Made by a program: the position numbers and the translations under genes. The notes under the pieces were generated by a model that saw only the letters and a list, made by a program, of their open reading frames with translations, was not told the origin of the DNA and did no database searches. Shown here one piece after another: positions 44,980 through 55,682 of a stretch of DNA of 64,000 bases. This stretch comes from Shinisaurus crocodilurus (Eukaryota > Chordata > Lepidosauria > Squamata > Shinisauridae): NCBI GenBank assembly GCA_021292165.1, contig CM037878.1, forward strand, positions 190,215,118 through 190,279,117, written 5' to 3'. How positions within the stretch are numbered: the first letter of the stretch is position 1; each line of letters opens with the position of its first letter.

Positions 44980-46130
44980 GCTGATTGCAGCTTGAGGTTG
45001 ACAGAGTGGTGGTCAGGAAATAGCTAAGCACTTTAAATGAATTCAAGTCCCCAGGTCCAGATGAATTGCATCCTAGGGGGGTTGAAGGAGCTGGCTGATG
45101 GATTCTTGGAACCTCTAACAATTATCTTTGAGAAATCCTGGAGAACAGGTGAAATACCAGAGGAAGAGGGCAAATGTTGTCCCTATCTTCAAGAAGGGCA
45201 AAAAGGAAGATCTTGGGAATTATAGACTAGTCAGTACCTGGGAAGATTCTAGAGCAAATTATAAAGTGCCCAATCTGTGTAGGCACCTTGACACTAATAC
45301 GGTGATCACTGGAAGCCAGCATGGATTTGTCAAGAACAAGTCTTGCCAGACTAAACTTATTTCATTTTTCAATCTGGTAACTTTCTTAGTAGACTGTGGA
45401 AATGCTGCGGACATAATATGGGGGAAATGCTTATCAAATTTGCAGATGACACACAATGGGTGGGTTAGCTAATACTTTAGAAAACAGAAACAGAAACAAA
45501 ATTCAAAATTATCTTGATAGGTTAGAAAACTGGGCAGAAAAGAACAGAATGAGGCTGTTAACATGCAATGGCAGCATTCGGTTGCAATTCGGTTAATTAA
45601 TGTACAGATTGTGGGGATGCTTGCTGTGTGCGAGCCACTTCCAGTTTCCAGCAATAACCTACAAATGCTGCATTTATAGGTTGTTACAGTGATGTCCAAA
45701 CCCAGGCACTTGGGGTTGTTCATGGGTTAAACGACCCCAAGTTAACCCAAGAAAAAAACCATCAGTTTGCCGCCAAATGCTGCCATTATGTGAGAACCAG
45801 GTCGATGAAATTCAACACAGGCAAGGACAAAGTTCTTCATTTAGGAAAACTGCACAGGTATAAGATGGGGAATAGGTGACTTGGCAATAGTATGTGTGAA
45901 AAGGATATTGGAATTGTGGTCGATCACAAGCTGAATATGAGTCAGCAGTGTGATGTAGCTGCAAAAAAGGCAAATGGAATTTTAGATTGCATCAATAGGA
46001 GTATAATTTCAAAATCACGGGAAGTGATAATTCCACTCTACTTTGTGCTGGTCAGACCTTACCTTGAATACTGTGTTCAGTTCTGGACAACACACTTAAA
46101 GAAAGATTCAGATAAATTGGAATAAGTTCA
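44980..46130 (+). pseudogene. CR1 reverse transcriptase remnant with palm deletion
   Basis: Contains FKKGKKEDLGNYR (about 45190-45225), SQHGFVKNKSC (about 45318-45352), a FADDTQWVG catalytic box (FADD at 45439-45450) and, after the MITE insert, GIVVDHKLNMSQQCDVAAKK and PYLEYCVQFWTTHLKKD (45900-46115). Only about 30 codons separate SQHGFVKNKSC from FADD; in CR1 RTs this distance is normally much longer, so a large part of the palm is deleted. Confidence 0.8.
45553..45803. mobile_element. MITE of about 251 bp inserted in CR1
   Basis: Terminal blocks GTTAACATGCAATGGCAGCA and GCTGCCATTATGTGAGAAC are inverted copies with few mismatches. CR1 reading leaves at AGAACAGAATGA and resumes at GATGAAATTCAACACAGG. 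The exact duplication is unclear (perhaps AATGA/GATGA). The inner part has ACCCATG-type palindromes like the MITEs at 5949 and 37250. Confidence 0.75.
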
Positions 46131-47707
46131 GAGAAGGGCAGCAAAGATGGTCAGGGGGCTAGAAACAAAGTCCTACAATGAAAGATTGAAGGGACTAGGT
46201 ATGTTTAGCCTTGAGAAGAGAAAAGTGTGTGTATGTGTGTGCGTGTGGGGAATATGATAGCACTTTTCAAGTAACTAAGGGGTTATCATACAGAAGAGGG
46301 CTGCAACCTGTTCTATATCATCCAAGACTGTAGAATACGAAATAACAGGGTTAAGTTACAGGAAGGCAGATTTTGGCTGAACATCAGGAGAAACTTCCTA
46401 AAAGTCAGAGCTATCAGACAATGGAAACAACTGCCTAGGGAGGTGGTGAGCTCTCCTTCTCTGGTGGGCTCTCTGTCTTTGGAGGCAGTGGCGTAGCGTG
46501 GGTTGTCAGCACCCGGGGCAAGGCAAGTAATTTGCGCCCCCTAACCCGTGGATTTTAGCACTCGGTCTCTCCACGAGAGTTAAGAAACCCTACCCCCTAA
46601 GAACATGTATGTTTGTTATGAAAATACTGAGTATAAGTAAATGTATCTAAATACAAGTTATTTTCAAACACTTATTGAGTGCGAACATGCATTACACATT
46701 CTCCACATTTTCAGCAGGTCTATGAATAAAACTACAAATGTAGTAACCTAGCATGGGCCATGCTATTATATGTATGTACAGTACCCAGTAGACTGTAATT
46801 GCTGGCCGGCTGTTATTCATCTCCAGATCAACATTCTTAAGGGCTGCAATATATTATTCTGGGTGTGGGTGTAGGTGTGTACGTGCGTGTGCACACATCT
46901 TAGTAATACTTGGAAATGATAGAAAAATTAATTCTGTGAAGTTTTGCCTCAATTCTGAGATAGTGCATATGTGGGAGGCAGGAGGGAGAATGGACTATAC
47001 AGAATGGAGATTTCTCCGTCACATGAAACTTTAATCTAAAACATCAATTTCAAAGATTCCTACCAGGGAATAGAAATTGGAGCCTAAAATCATCTTTTGA
47101 ATGTTTGATCACACTAAGAAGTCTCTAGCGCCTATACAAGGTGCTAGTTTCTTGACCTGTGAACTCAAGCAGTGTTGAGTTTAAACCCTTAAACCTCACT
47201 CCTAAAATGCATTTTCTTAGAATAAATTTCTGATAGAACTTACTTTCAAGTTTAGTGTGCCAAATTAAGGCACACTTTCAAATGCATGACTGGCCTATCT
47301 CGGTTGTTTTGATTTCAGATGTGAATCTCATAGCTTTCAATTGTCAAATACTAATAACTATTGCATGTTATCAACAAAATGCTGTCAGATTCTAAATGCC
47401 ATTACATGGCAGCCATCAGTTACTGTTAATATGATATACCAAGTACTTTGTGGATTATTTTACAAGAAAGACATTAGTGGGGAGGGATTTATCAGTGGTT
47501 GCTCAATGAGAGTATCCGTTACATCTGACAAGCCAGCCACTACTGATTTTCCTCTGCAAATGTGTAGCTAGCACACATGAATGTTAGGTGTTTTCTAGCA
47601 CACTTTCAGTTCATCATAGCAGTGGTGAGGCTAAGCGGTGCCCTGCATGAACCCCACAACATTTCCCAGAATCCTGTGCCATGTGCAGGCATTCCATGGG
47701 ATGTGCA

Positions 47708-47789
47708 GTGGGTTTCATGGCCGAGCGGGGACTAGAACCCGGATCTCCCAAGTCCCAGTCCAACACTCTCACCACTACGCCACACTGGC
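47708..47789 (-). mobile_element. Sauria SINE head only, inside the hAT element
   Basis: Minus strand: starts GCCAGTGTGGCGTAGTGG, has a B box GGTTCTAGTCC and stops after GGCCATGAAACC. Only the tRNA-related head is present, which is unusual because LINE-driven truncation removes 5' ends, not 3' ends. Confidence 0.85.
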
Positions 47790-47981
47790 GTAGTGTAGCT
47801 TTGTACACAGCTTTGTGTAGCTGTCAAAATCTGCCTTCGCTAGGTCAAAAGGGGCCAAAATCATTTCCAGGTCTATTTTTCTCAAAAAGCCATTTCCCTT
47901 TAATCTGTCCTTTCCAAATGGTAAGTTTAATGAGAACTTCAGGCATATCTCAAGCAAAAATGTGGCACTGGCTTTTTTTTT

Positions 47982-48006
47982 TCTCCTCCTCCTCCTCCTC
48001 CTCCTC
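47982..48006. repeat. (CTC)n microsatellite
   Basis: About eight units after a T run. Confidence 0.9.
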
Positions 48007-48339
48007 ATTTTCGTTCCTTTCTTATCCCCCCCCCCTTCTTTCTTCCTCCCTTTTAGCCATCGGGTCTATGTATTCAATCAATGTATTTCAAATAAGCAAC
48101 AAACCTGGACACTTATAGAAACACTCCTGGAGTACCGCTGAATAATAGTGGTATTTCGCCAAGGAAGCCTGCTCCTTTTCAGTGACGTGATGCATTATTG
48201 CAGCTCTCTGATAATGGCTCATTAATGGCAGGGCCAAGATGCAAAATCTTTCTCTCATCTTTGACTCCATTGCAGCTGGCTGCAAGCCTCACCTAGCGTT
48301 GGAAGCTGCTAAAGTTATGAGGGTGGAGTGACTGCTACT

Positions 48340-49150
48340 TCTTGACCTGTGGCTTTGAGAGGAGTGGGGGCGGGGGAGGGCGGAGAGAAGGGTGAAATTT
48401 GCAAGCAAAAAAGGAGAAGGAGGAAGACTTGACAGACGGAGGAGAGACCTGGATGATGTTGAAGTAAAGCCGTTTTGCCTTCCTCTGTAATTAGACTTCC
48501 CTGAACTCTTTACAGTTGACTTAAGTTACTCGGAGCCCTCTGCTGTGGCTGCCTGATTGCCCCCCTCCACCCCCATTGATGAAACGCAGCATCAATTTCC
48601 CCTAAACAATAAAGGGGGGGGAGGAGATTAGTTAGTAAAAGTTCACTTGATCACAATGAGAAGGCTGATCATTACAGGGCAATGCAAGCCAGATGTAAGA
48701 GAAATGTTTGGAGACTAGAGAGAGGAAGGCAGACTGCAGCTACAGTAGAGATTCTCTTTCCTTCCCAACCAAGCTAGGAAGGGTGGGCAGCGTTTCCTCT
48801 GCGGAAAGATTGAGAAGAGGAAGAGGGAAGAAGAAGGAGTAGTCGCGAGCCTTTACAGGGCTTTCCTTCTGGTCCGGTGGAGAAGCCCTGCAAGATCAAT
48901 AAACCTGGGTTCTGTATGGGCTCTCGCTCTAGGCAGCAGCTCTAGGAAGCAGATTCAAAGGGAAATCCCTTCCTTTTGTTAAAGGATCGACGACCCCGGA
49001 GAGAAGGAGAGATCGCTTCCACTTGGGTCTACGTGGGAGGGGAAATTAGGTTTTGTGGGCGGCGACCCGGCGGCTCGGATCGGATTCGCACAGCCAGCAC
49101 TGCAGAGAGAGTGAATGAGCCAGGCAGGGGCAGAGAGCTGCGAGTGCGAG
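48340..49150. other. Possible captured host promoter / 5' UTR within the hAT element
   Basis: This part is unlike the transposon ends: purine-rich GGAGAAGGAGG stretches, then increasingly CpG-rich sequence (GCGGCGACCCGGCGGCTCGG-like runs near 49060-49085 and GAGTGCGAGCGCGCC near 49143). It has the look of a vertebrate gene 5' UTR with CpG-island character. No exon boundary or gene identity can be assigned by eye. Confidence 0.4.
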
Positions 49151-49303
49151 CGCGCCCCCCCAGATGTTGCGCCCGGTGCGGCCGGCCCCCCCTGCACCCC
49201 CCACGCTACGCCTCTGTTTGGAGGTATTCAAGTGGACAGCCATCTGTCAGGGATACTTTCAACTAGATTCCTGCACTGAGCAAAAGGTTGGACTCGATGG
49301 CCT

Positions 49304-49387
49304 AAATGGCCCTTCCAACTCTATGATTCTAAGGGTCTATTATTAAAATGGCCCTTCCAACTCTATGATTCTAAGGGTCTATTATTA
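49304..49387. repeat. Exact 42-bp tandem duplication at the CR1 terminus
   Basis: The unit starting AAATGGCCCTTCCAACTCTA and ending GGGTCTATTATTA occurs twice without a difference (49304-49345, 49346-49387). Confidence 0.95.
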
Positions 49388-49388
49388 A

Positions 49389-49481
49389 CAATGCATTAAC
49401 CTGCATTGAGCAGGGGGTTGGACTCGATGGCCTTGTAGGCCCCTTCCAACTCTACTTTTCTATGATTCTATGATTCTATGT
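49389..49481 (+). mobile_element. Second CR1 3' end
   Basis: GCATTGAGCAGGGGGTTGG, then GATGGCCTTGTAGGCCCC and three ATTCTATG units. A separate copy or the product of the same duplication event. Confidence 0.8.
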
Positions 49482-51098
49482 CAGAGAATCCTAAAGGAAA
49501 CGCACTCTGGCATGCGGTTGATGTAATGTAATTGTTCTATCCAATCATGAGCAGTCACTGGACTCCCTGGACTTTCAGGCTGCCTGTCCTAAAAGGCTCA
49601 GAGGCCTCTAATTGCTTGCCATTGTGGAGGACATGTGGCCTGGTGTAGTCATACACAAGTTATATGATGCAAGGCTTCCACTCTTGCTTGTGAACCGCGT
49701 GTCAGCACTATTTGCGACGACCTATCAATCAGAACAGCCAGCATGAGCCATCATGTATAGTATGAACTAATGTTTTAAAATGGGGTAGGAAAAATATAGG
49801 CATGAGTTTGCTCCAGTGCTCCACCACATGTAACCTACTCATTATGGCACTGTGACCACATAGTATTTGAAATCATCTGCCACAGACAGAATCCATGGAA
49901 ATTAGTGAGATTATTCCTGTTTTTGGATTGGCCAAATTCCTCATTGGGCAAAAATGAGTACCAAACATGGGAATAGGCTCTCTTACATGTCCATTTCAGT
50001 CTTGTCTGTGCTCATTTTTGCAAATAAAAAGCAAGCTGGACTGTTAATCCTCTTGGCGTGATGGGTGATTCTTGCTGGTTCTCAGGTTGTAGAATTGTTG
50101 GGGATCTCCAAGCCAAACCACAGAATATATATTAATCTTTTAAAAATATATAAACCTATAGGTTTATGCCTTATCCACAAATATAGGCCATAAAAAAGTA
50201 GGCAAGAAGTGGGGAAAAAACGTTTTGACTTAGAGATACTTTAGTCACAAAGCATACTAGGTAATTAATGCAGTCATGTTGCCAAGTGCAACTTTCCGCA
50301 ACTTGGTGCCCTCCAAGTATATTGGACTATAACTCCCATCATCCCCAATCAACATGGCCAATAGCCAGAATCTGAAGGTCCCTCATGGTTGTGTTGATCC
50401 TTGCATAGGGTAATTTGGCATGTGGCAACAACATTTTGCTTTCTTCCTCCTGATGTAAACTTGTTATTTTACAACAGAACAATGTGTTGATAGCCAGGCT
50501 GGTCCTGGTGAAACAGACACAGTGACCAATATTTTAAACATGAATCAAGCAAGCGAGATACATCTCCTTAACATGATTTCCTGGTGTGGGTTGTAGGATG
50601 CTGCTTCTTTAATCATTAGCATAAAGCAAGTAAAGAGAAATGGCATAGTCCAGTGCAGGGGCACCATTTTAGATTTCAGTAAAGGGCTGGGTAAGTGGGT
50701 GGGAGGGGCAAATAAACTTTTGACTGACATCTAATTGTGGCCCCAAGTGTTTGTGCTTGTGGAATCAGGCGTCAAAAGCCAACATCTGCTGAATTGGCCA
50801 CATGTCACCGGGTTATATGCACCAGTTTGCTACAGAGCCATTGCTGCCTGCCTTTTCTCTGGCCAGTGGCCACCATGCACTGACACTGAGTACGAGGAGT
50901 CCTTTAGCCTTTTTTCTCAGTCTACAAAGTGGAGATAATAATTACCTTCATCTTGTCATGAGGACTTTAAAGCATTTATGAAAGTAAAGTATAAATGAGA
51001 AACATCTGCCAGGCAATATGCATAGCTCCTGTGCACTTTATAAGTGGGCAGTTATCTGTGTCCCTGCCATGCACCCCCCCTGCAGTTTTGCACCTCCC

Positions 51099-51100
<2 letters not shown>
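49482..51100. other. Mostly unique stretch
   Basis: No gene recognised. Half of a hAT-like MITE at 50292-50366 (CAACTTGGTGCCCTCCAAGT, ATAACTCCCATCATCCCC). Confidence 0.35.
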
Positions 51101-51136
<36 letters not shown>

Positions 51137-51224
51137 TTGGTGACTATTTGCTTATCATAATTGCAGGATGAGTGAACGTTATAATGCTTCTTTGGGATTC
51201 AAGGCTTAGTTAAATATGCCCCTC

Positions 51225-51262
<38 letters not shown>
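51101..51262. repeat. (AC)n and (AG)n microsatellites
   Basis: AC run at 51101-51134 and AG run at 51230-51262. Confidence 0.95.
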
Positions 51263-51266
<4 letters not shown>

Positions 51267-52883
51267 AAAAAGTTTTCTTCGCTTTTTTGATATAATGCTT
51301 TTGTTATCATGGTATTAATAATTTCCAGGACACTATGGAAGACTGTAGTAAGCTGTTGCTGTGTCAATTTCACAGGGCTATATTTTTGTGCTCATTATTA
51401 TTCTTGGATGTCTCTAATTTACATCTAAATGTACTGACTAATTTTGATTCAATCATGTCAAAAGTGATAGGTAATGTGTGGGAGGAGATGACAGCCCTAC
51501 CCATCAGGACTTGCCAGAATGTGAATTCCTTGGGGCAATGATTTAATGCCCAAGTCAGGCACTGCTGTCAGAATTGGAGGCCAAATTATGACACATTATG
51601 CTGTACTATGGACTTGCACATACAATACATAAGAAAAAGTGACTGAGATTGGAGTCATTAAACTATGCTTTAACCATTGCTACATTTCTCTCTCTCCCCC
51701 CCCCCCCCAATCTTCCTCCCTCTTTCTTCACTCACCACATTTGTTCAGAATCCCTAATCGCAGTACAGAAATCTCATCTGAAACAACCAACATCCCAAAC
51801 CATTCGGAGGAACCCCCATGTGATTAAAGCAGATGGTAAAATAGTGGCACTTGATGTACATTTCTGCTTAGCCTTCCCTTTAAATCATTTACATTTTTGA
51901 AAGCAAGCAACATGTCAGCTAGATGTTCACGCAGGAAGGGCAAGCAAGGGTTTCTTTATTGCGCTGTGCTCCTCCCCTGCACCCGAGAATTCAGAAAACC
52001 AACCACTGCTGTGCGACTGCCCTCCCCTCAAACAACTCTTAGGTATTTTGCAGCAATGCAAAGGGCACTTTGCATAATGGATAATTCATTCTAATTATTA
52101 CATTCTCTGTGCATTTTCTTTTCTTTCTTTCTTTTTTTTTAGCTTAAGGGGAATTTATCTGTCAAACGTTGGACTTTCAGGTTGAAAATGAAATAGCATT
52201 GTGCTCACAGATTTTAAAATAGCATTAAGGTGGGGATGAGCTGTGAAATTATTTACTATAAGTGACTTGAGCATGGCTCATTGTTTTTAATATGATTGCT
52301 CTATTAGCAGAGAAATAACTATTTCCTTATGATGGTGGGCAACATGTTCAATGCCGAAAACCACCTTGAAACCTTAGCTAGAACATGCGGAGGACCACAG
52401 CAAGTTGGCATATTTTTAAACACAGACATTTGCAAAATGTGCAAACATATGGTAAATGTTTGGTATGAATATTGCATTTCTTTTGGGACTCTACATGAGC
52501 AATGATCCCCCCCCCCCCCCCATGTAGATCCAGTTGATGTGCTAACAACCCAATCACATTGAGTAATGCTTTTGTTTCTTCTGACTGGCTCTACTGAATA
52601 ATCTAATTTCAAGAAAAATGAGCCCCTGTGGAAATGTTATTAATTTCTAACACTGAAGCTAAAAGAAAAGAGAGGGGAAAAAGTCCTAATACCATGATGG
52701 AAAAGAATAGTATGGTTAGAATCACTACGGTGTAACATTTACTCCTGACTTTTAAAAATGTTAATTCAGTCTAGTTTTAATTTGATCTCCTGGAAGGGAT
52801 TTTAGAAAGCAAAAAAGAAAGGGTAATGCATAATTGCTTCATCTAGCTAATGAATTAGGATTTGCTTCATTATTTGACTTTAT
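51263..52883. other. Unique non-coding stretch
   Basis: No gene recognised. C runs at 51696-51709 and 52507-52521. Confidence 0.35.
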
Positions 52884-53262
52884 CAGTGCTGAATTAGTAC
52901 TGTTTTACTTAATATGATAACACGATGAGAATATTTTCTTTGGTATGAAATCTTACATCCAGTGTTGTCACAACAACTGTTCAGGAGTTCAGCCTGAACA
53001 TGTGAAGGGGGCAAGCGGGAATGCCTGGGGCTAGAACTGGGGTTCCCATTTCTGTGTCAAAATCCTACATGCGAAGAAGACAGCCCCCTTCAAGATGAAC
53101 TGATCATGTGCTGGCTGGGGTGTGTGGCCAGTGGGTGTGTCATCATCAAGGGGGCAGGACTAGCCTTGGGCATTATAACTACGCTGGATATAAGCTTTTA
53201 TATCAAAGAAAATATCCTCATCATGTTATCAAATTAGGTAAAACAGTACTGATTCAGCACTG
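52884..53262. mobile_element. 379-bp DNA element with ~90-bp terminal inverted repeats
   Basis: Left arm starting CAGTGCTGAATTAGTACTGT pairs with the right arm ending ACAGTACTGATTCAGCACTG; the next blocks (ATATTTTCTTTGGTAT with ATATCAAAGAAAATAT) also pair. Arms are over 85 percent identical by eye in the outer 65 bp and weaker further in. The CAGTG start suggests hAT, but no 8-bp duplication could be matched. Confidence 0.8.
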
Positions 53263-53553
53263 ACAACATTGAAAAGATTTTCACAATTGTTGCAACCCCT
53301 TTTTGAGCAGTCATAATTATGCAAGTTGCAGGGCGGTGCGGCTAAATCCTGAGTGTGGTTTGTGGTTCTCCACATGAGTATTGCCTAGCTGAAAGCCAGC
53401 ACCCCACCCCTTGCACATGACTTCCATGTGCTCCCAAAGTGCTTCTCAGGGACACTGCAACCTTGTAGCAACCCACTGTCAAAGCATTTGCTAGGAAAGT
53501 GTTCTCCAACCTTGGGTCCCCAGATGTTTTTGGCCTACAACTCCCAGCATGCC

Positions 53554-54093
53554 CACCTCCAACTCCTTGAAAGATTTCATCAATGTTGCCTCCGGAAAAT
53601 CCTGCAAATTACTTGGGAAGATAGGTGAACAAATGTCAGTGTACTGGAAGAAGCAAAGACTACTAGCGTTGAAAAAAATGATCCTTCAACGCCAACTTCA
53701 GTTGACCGGTCATGTTGTTCGAATGCCTGACTGCTGTCTCCCAAAGCAGTTACTGTATTCCCAACTCAAGGATGGAAAACGGAATATCGGTGGTCAATAT
53801 AAGAGGTTTAAAGATGTTCTTAAGGCTAATCTAAAAAAAATATGCAATATAAACATCGAAAACTGGGAAGCTCTGGCCCATGAACGATCTAACTGGAGGT
53901 TGGCCTTTCACAAAGGTTCTATGGACTTTGAAGAAGCCTGAGTGCAAGGTGAAAGGGAGAAACGTGCTAAGCGAAAAGCACGTCAAACGAATCCTTTACA
54001 GGACCATCTTCCATCTGGTAACCTGTGTCCTTACTGTGGGAAGCTGTATGGATCTAGAATTGGCCTCCACAGTCACTTACGGACTCATCGCTA
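53554..54093 (+). pseudogene. RTE-like LINE ORF2 C terminus, decayed
   Basis: Reads the region equivalent to residues 103-277 of copy 1. It has stops where copy 1 has Arg: TGA replaces CGA after WEDR (53625) and after FEEA (53939), both C-to-T changes at CpG. An extra A in the run before ATGATCC (about 53678) shifts the frame. The zinc finger (about 54025-54092) keeps its two Cys and two His, with one other Cys changed to Tyr. Confidence 0.85.
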
Positions 54094-54201
54094 GAGTCTA
54101 CACAATTTTCTTTAGAATTTTCTTCCTTTTAAAATCTCCTTTTTGTAAATTTTTATCCTGGAAGACAATCTTACTCGGTCACGAGTGATTGCCTGACTGA
54201 C
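53554..54201 (+). mobile_element. RTE-like LINE copy 2, inside the MITE loop
   Basis: About 650 bp, strongly similar to copy 1 (1476-2800) over its 3' part, ending in a TGAC-type tail before the MITE resumes. Severely 5'-truncated. Confidence 0.88.
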
Positions 54202-54262
54202 TGCTGGGAGTTGCAGGCCAAAAACATCTGGGGATCCAAGGTTGGAGAACATTGTGCTAGTA

Positions 54263-55362
54263 CTACAAGGTCCTTAACATCAACATGTAATTGTAAGGAA
54301 TAAACTACACATTACAAGTGTGCGTTAAGAAGCTTCAGTGTAGTTTAGGTTGCTTTGAAATGAAAACCAGCCCCAGGAGGCTGCAGTTTTGGGCAGAGGA
54401 AAAGCCTCATTTGAAAAAAGAAAGAAAATAATGGGTGCTTATTACAACCATTTGGATGTAATGTGTAGTTTGCACCTTACAAATCCATAAATCTCAGACT
54501 CCATCTGCAAAGATGTGCCTTTGGGGAGTTGCCAAGGTTTATTGTTATGAATGACTGCATGAGATCACATCAGAATAAGGTTGCTCTGCCACCACTCCAG
54601 TGGCCTAATTGGCTGGTTACCCTTATTAACAGTACATTTTCTCCTTAAATTGTAGATTTAACTTGCATCAACTATGTATATGCTTGTGGATGAATAATAA
54701 ATGCCCTATTGTTTAGAGCTTTCTCCCTGTTAGCAGAACTTTTCTGCTAATGTGCAGCCTTGTATTCATCAGAGACTAAGTAAATGGGTACATTAAAATA
54801 TTAAACATTTTATATCTTTTATGGGACCACATGAATTTTAGTTCTTTCTTTAAGTCCCATTATTCCTGTACCAATAACCACATGCAAATTGTCTGCTTTT
54901 TTGTAGTTGTAATATATGGCTGAAAAATTATACAAAAAGAATGCTAATTTTTTTTAAGGGGGTTGTATCTCCTTTAAGGAAAATGGAAGCATCTGCTCTT
55001 TCCAGGCTCTGAAAGGTGAATTAGTTTCAATAATATGGCCTCTGTATCTTCATTATCTTGCCCACATGAGGGCTGATTCTGAAACTACAAAACTACAGTA
55101 CTTGTTTACTACAAACAGAACTTACTGCAAATAGGCGGGGGAGGGGGGAGAATTTTTGGTGGGGAAAGCATGTGTAGATTCAGATCAGGGCCCGGTGTGG
55201 CTGCTTTTTTTGAAAAAAGAAAGTGGGCAGGTTCTAAGCCTGCTTGTGAAAATGTGTGCCTAACATAATGCATAGTTTGACCCTGAGATGCCCTTTAAAG
55301 CAGCCACATCTATTAGAATAGATGACAGGGAGGTATGAAGCTATCTGCACACTACAATAGTC
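54263..55362. other. Unique stretch, possible conserved non-coding DNA
   Basis: No gene recognised. 54640-54900 is AT-rich and non-repetitive and could be conserved. Confidence 0.35.
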
Positions 55363-55682
55363 ATCTGAAGCCCTCTTCCAGGTGCCTCCTCCAAGGGTGG
55401 TTCAGAGGGTGGCAACAAGAAAGAGGTCCTTCTTGGTAGTGGCCCCCGATTGCGGAACAGTCTCCCCCACTGAGGTCCATCTGGCCCCAACATTGTCATC
55501 CTTTCGGTGCCTGATTAAGACCTTCCTCTACTCCCAGGCATTTGACAGCATATAGTAAGGCTGTTAACAGGATTTCTGTTATTGTCTGTTTTTAATTGTT
55601 TTGTATGTAAATCGTTTGTATATTATTTTTATGTGGTATTTTAAAGGTTTTAATCTTTGTGCTATTGGGTGGTATAGAAATG
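55363..55682 (+). mobile_element. L2-type LINE 3' end
   Basis: Encodes RKRSFLVVAPDCGT and LIKTFLYSQAF, the ORF2 C terminus, then a 3' UTR rich in TTTTAATTGTTTTG and the TGGGTGGTATAGAAATG end. Confidence 0.8.

Larger units (their letters stand above)
46486..49216. mobile_element. 2,731-bp hAT-type non-autonomous transposon in CR1
   Basis: TIRs CAGTGGCGTAGCGTGGG (left) and CAGAGGCGTAGCGTGGG (right, reversed) match at 16 of 17 positions. Perfect 8-bp target duplications TTTGGAGG at 46478-46485 and 49217-49224 define the ends exactly and lie within a CR1 that continues across. No transposase-like frame is seen. A Sauria SINE head (47708-47789) has landed inside. From about 48340 the sequence is host-like and, toward the right end, CpG-rich. 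8-bp duplications and CAG-starting TIRs point to the hAT superfamily. Confidence 0.9.
43745..49330 (+). mobile_element. CR1 LINE, interrupted by a MITE and a hAT element
   Basis: Blocks: 43745-45552 (endonuclease and first part of RT), 45804-46485 (RT end and C-terminal region) and 49217-49330 (3' UTR to the CR1 end). The reading resumes after both inserts. The 3' UTR phrase TTTGGAGGTATTCAAGTGGA restarts at 49217. Endonuclease and RT carry stops, frameshifts and deletions, so it is dead. Confidence 0.88.
53497..54254. mobile_element. Palindromic hAT-like MITE split by a LINE
   Basis: Left half 53497-53553 and right half 54202-54254 carry the same arms as the 116-bp MITE at 27519 (TTCTCCAACCTTGGG, CAGATGTTTTTGGCC). 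Flanks TGCTAGGA (53489-53496) and TGCTAGTA (54255-54262) form an 8-bp duplication with one mismatch. Confidence 0.88.

Noticed and set aside
53428..53628. Separate 66-codon frame upstream of LINE copy 2
   Set aside because: It is the MITE arm read through into the first LINE codons, not a gene.
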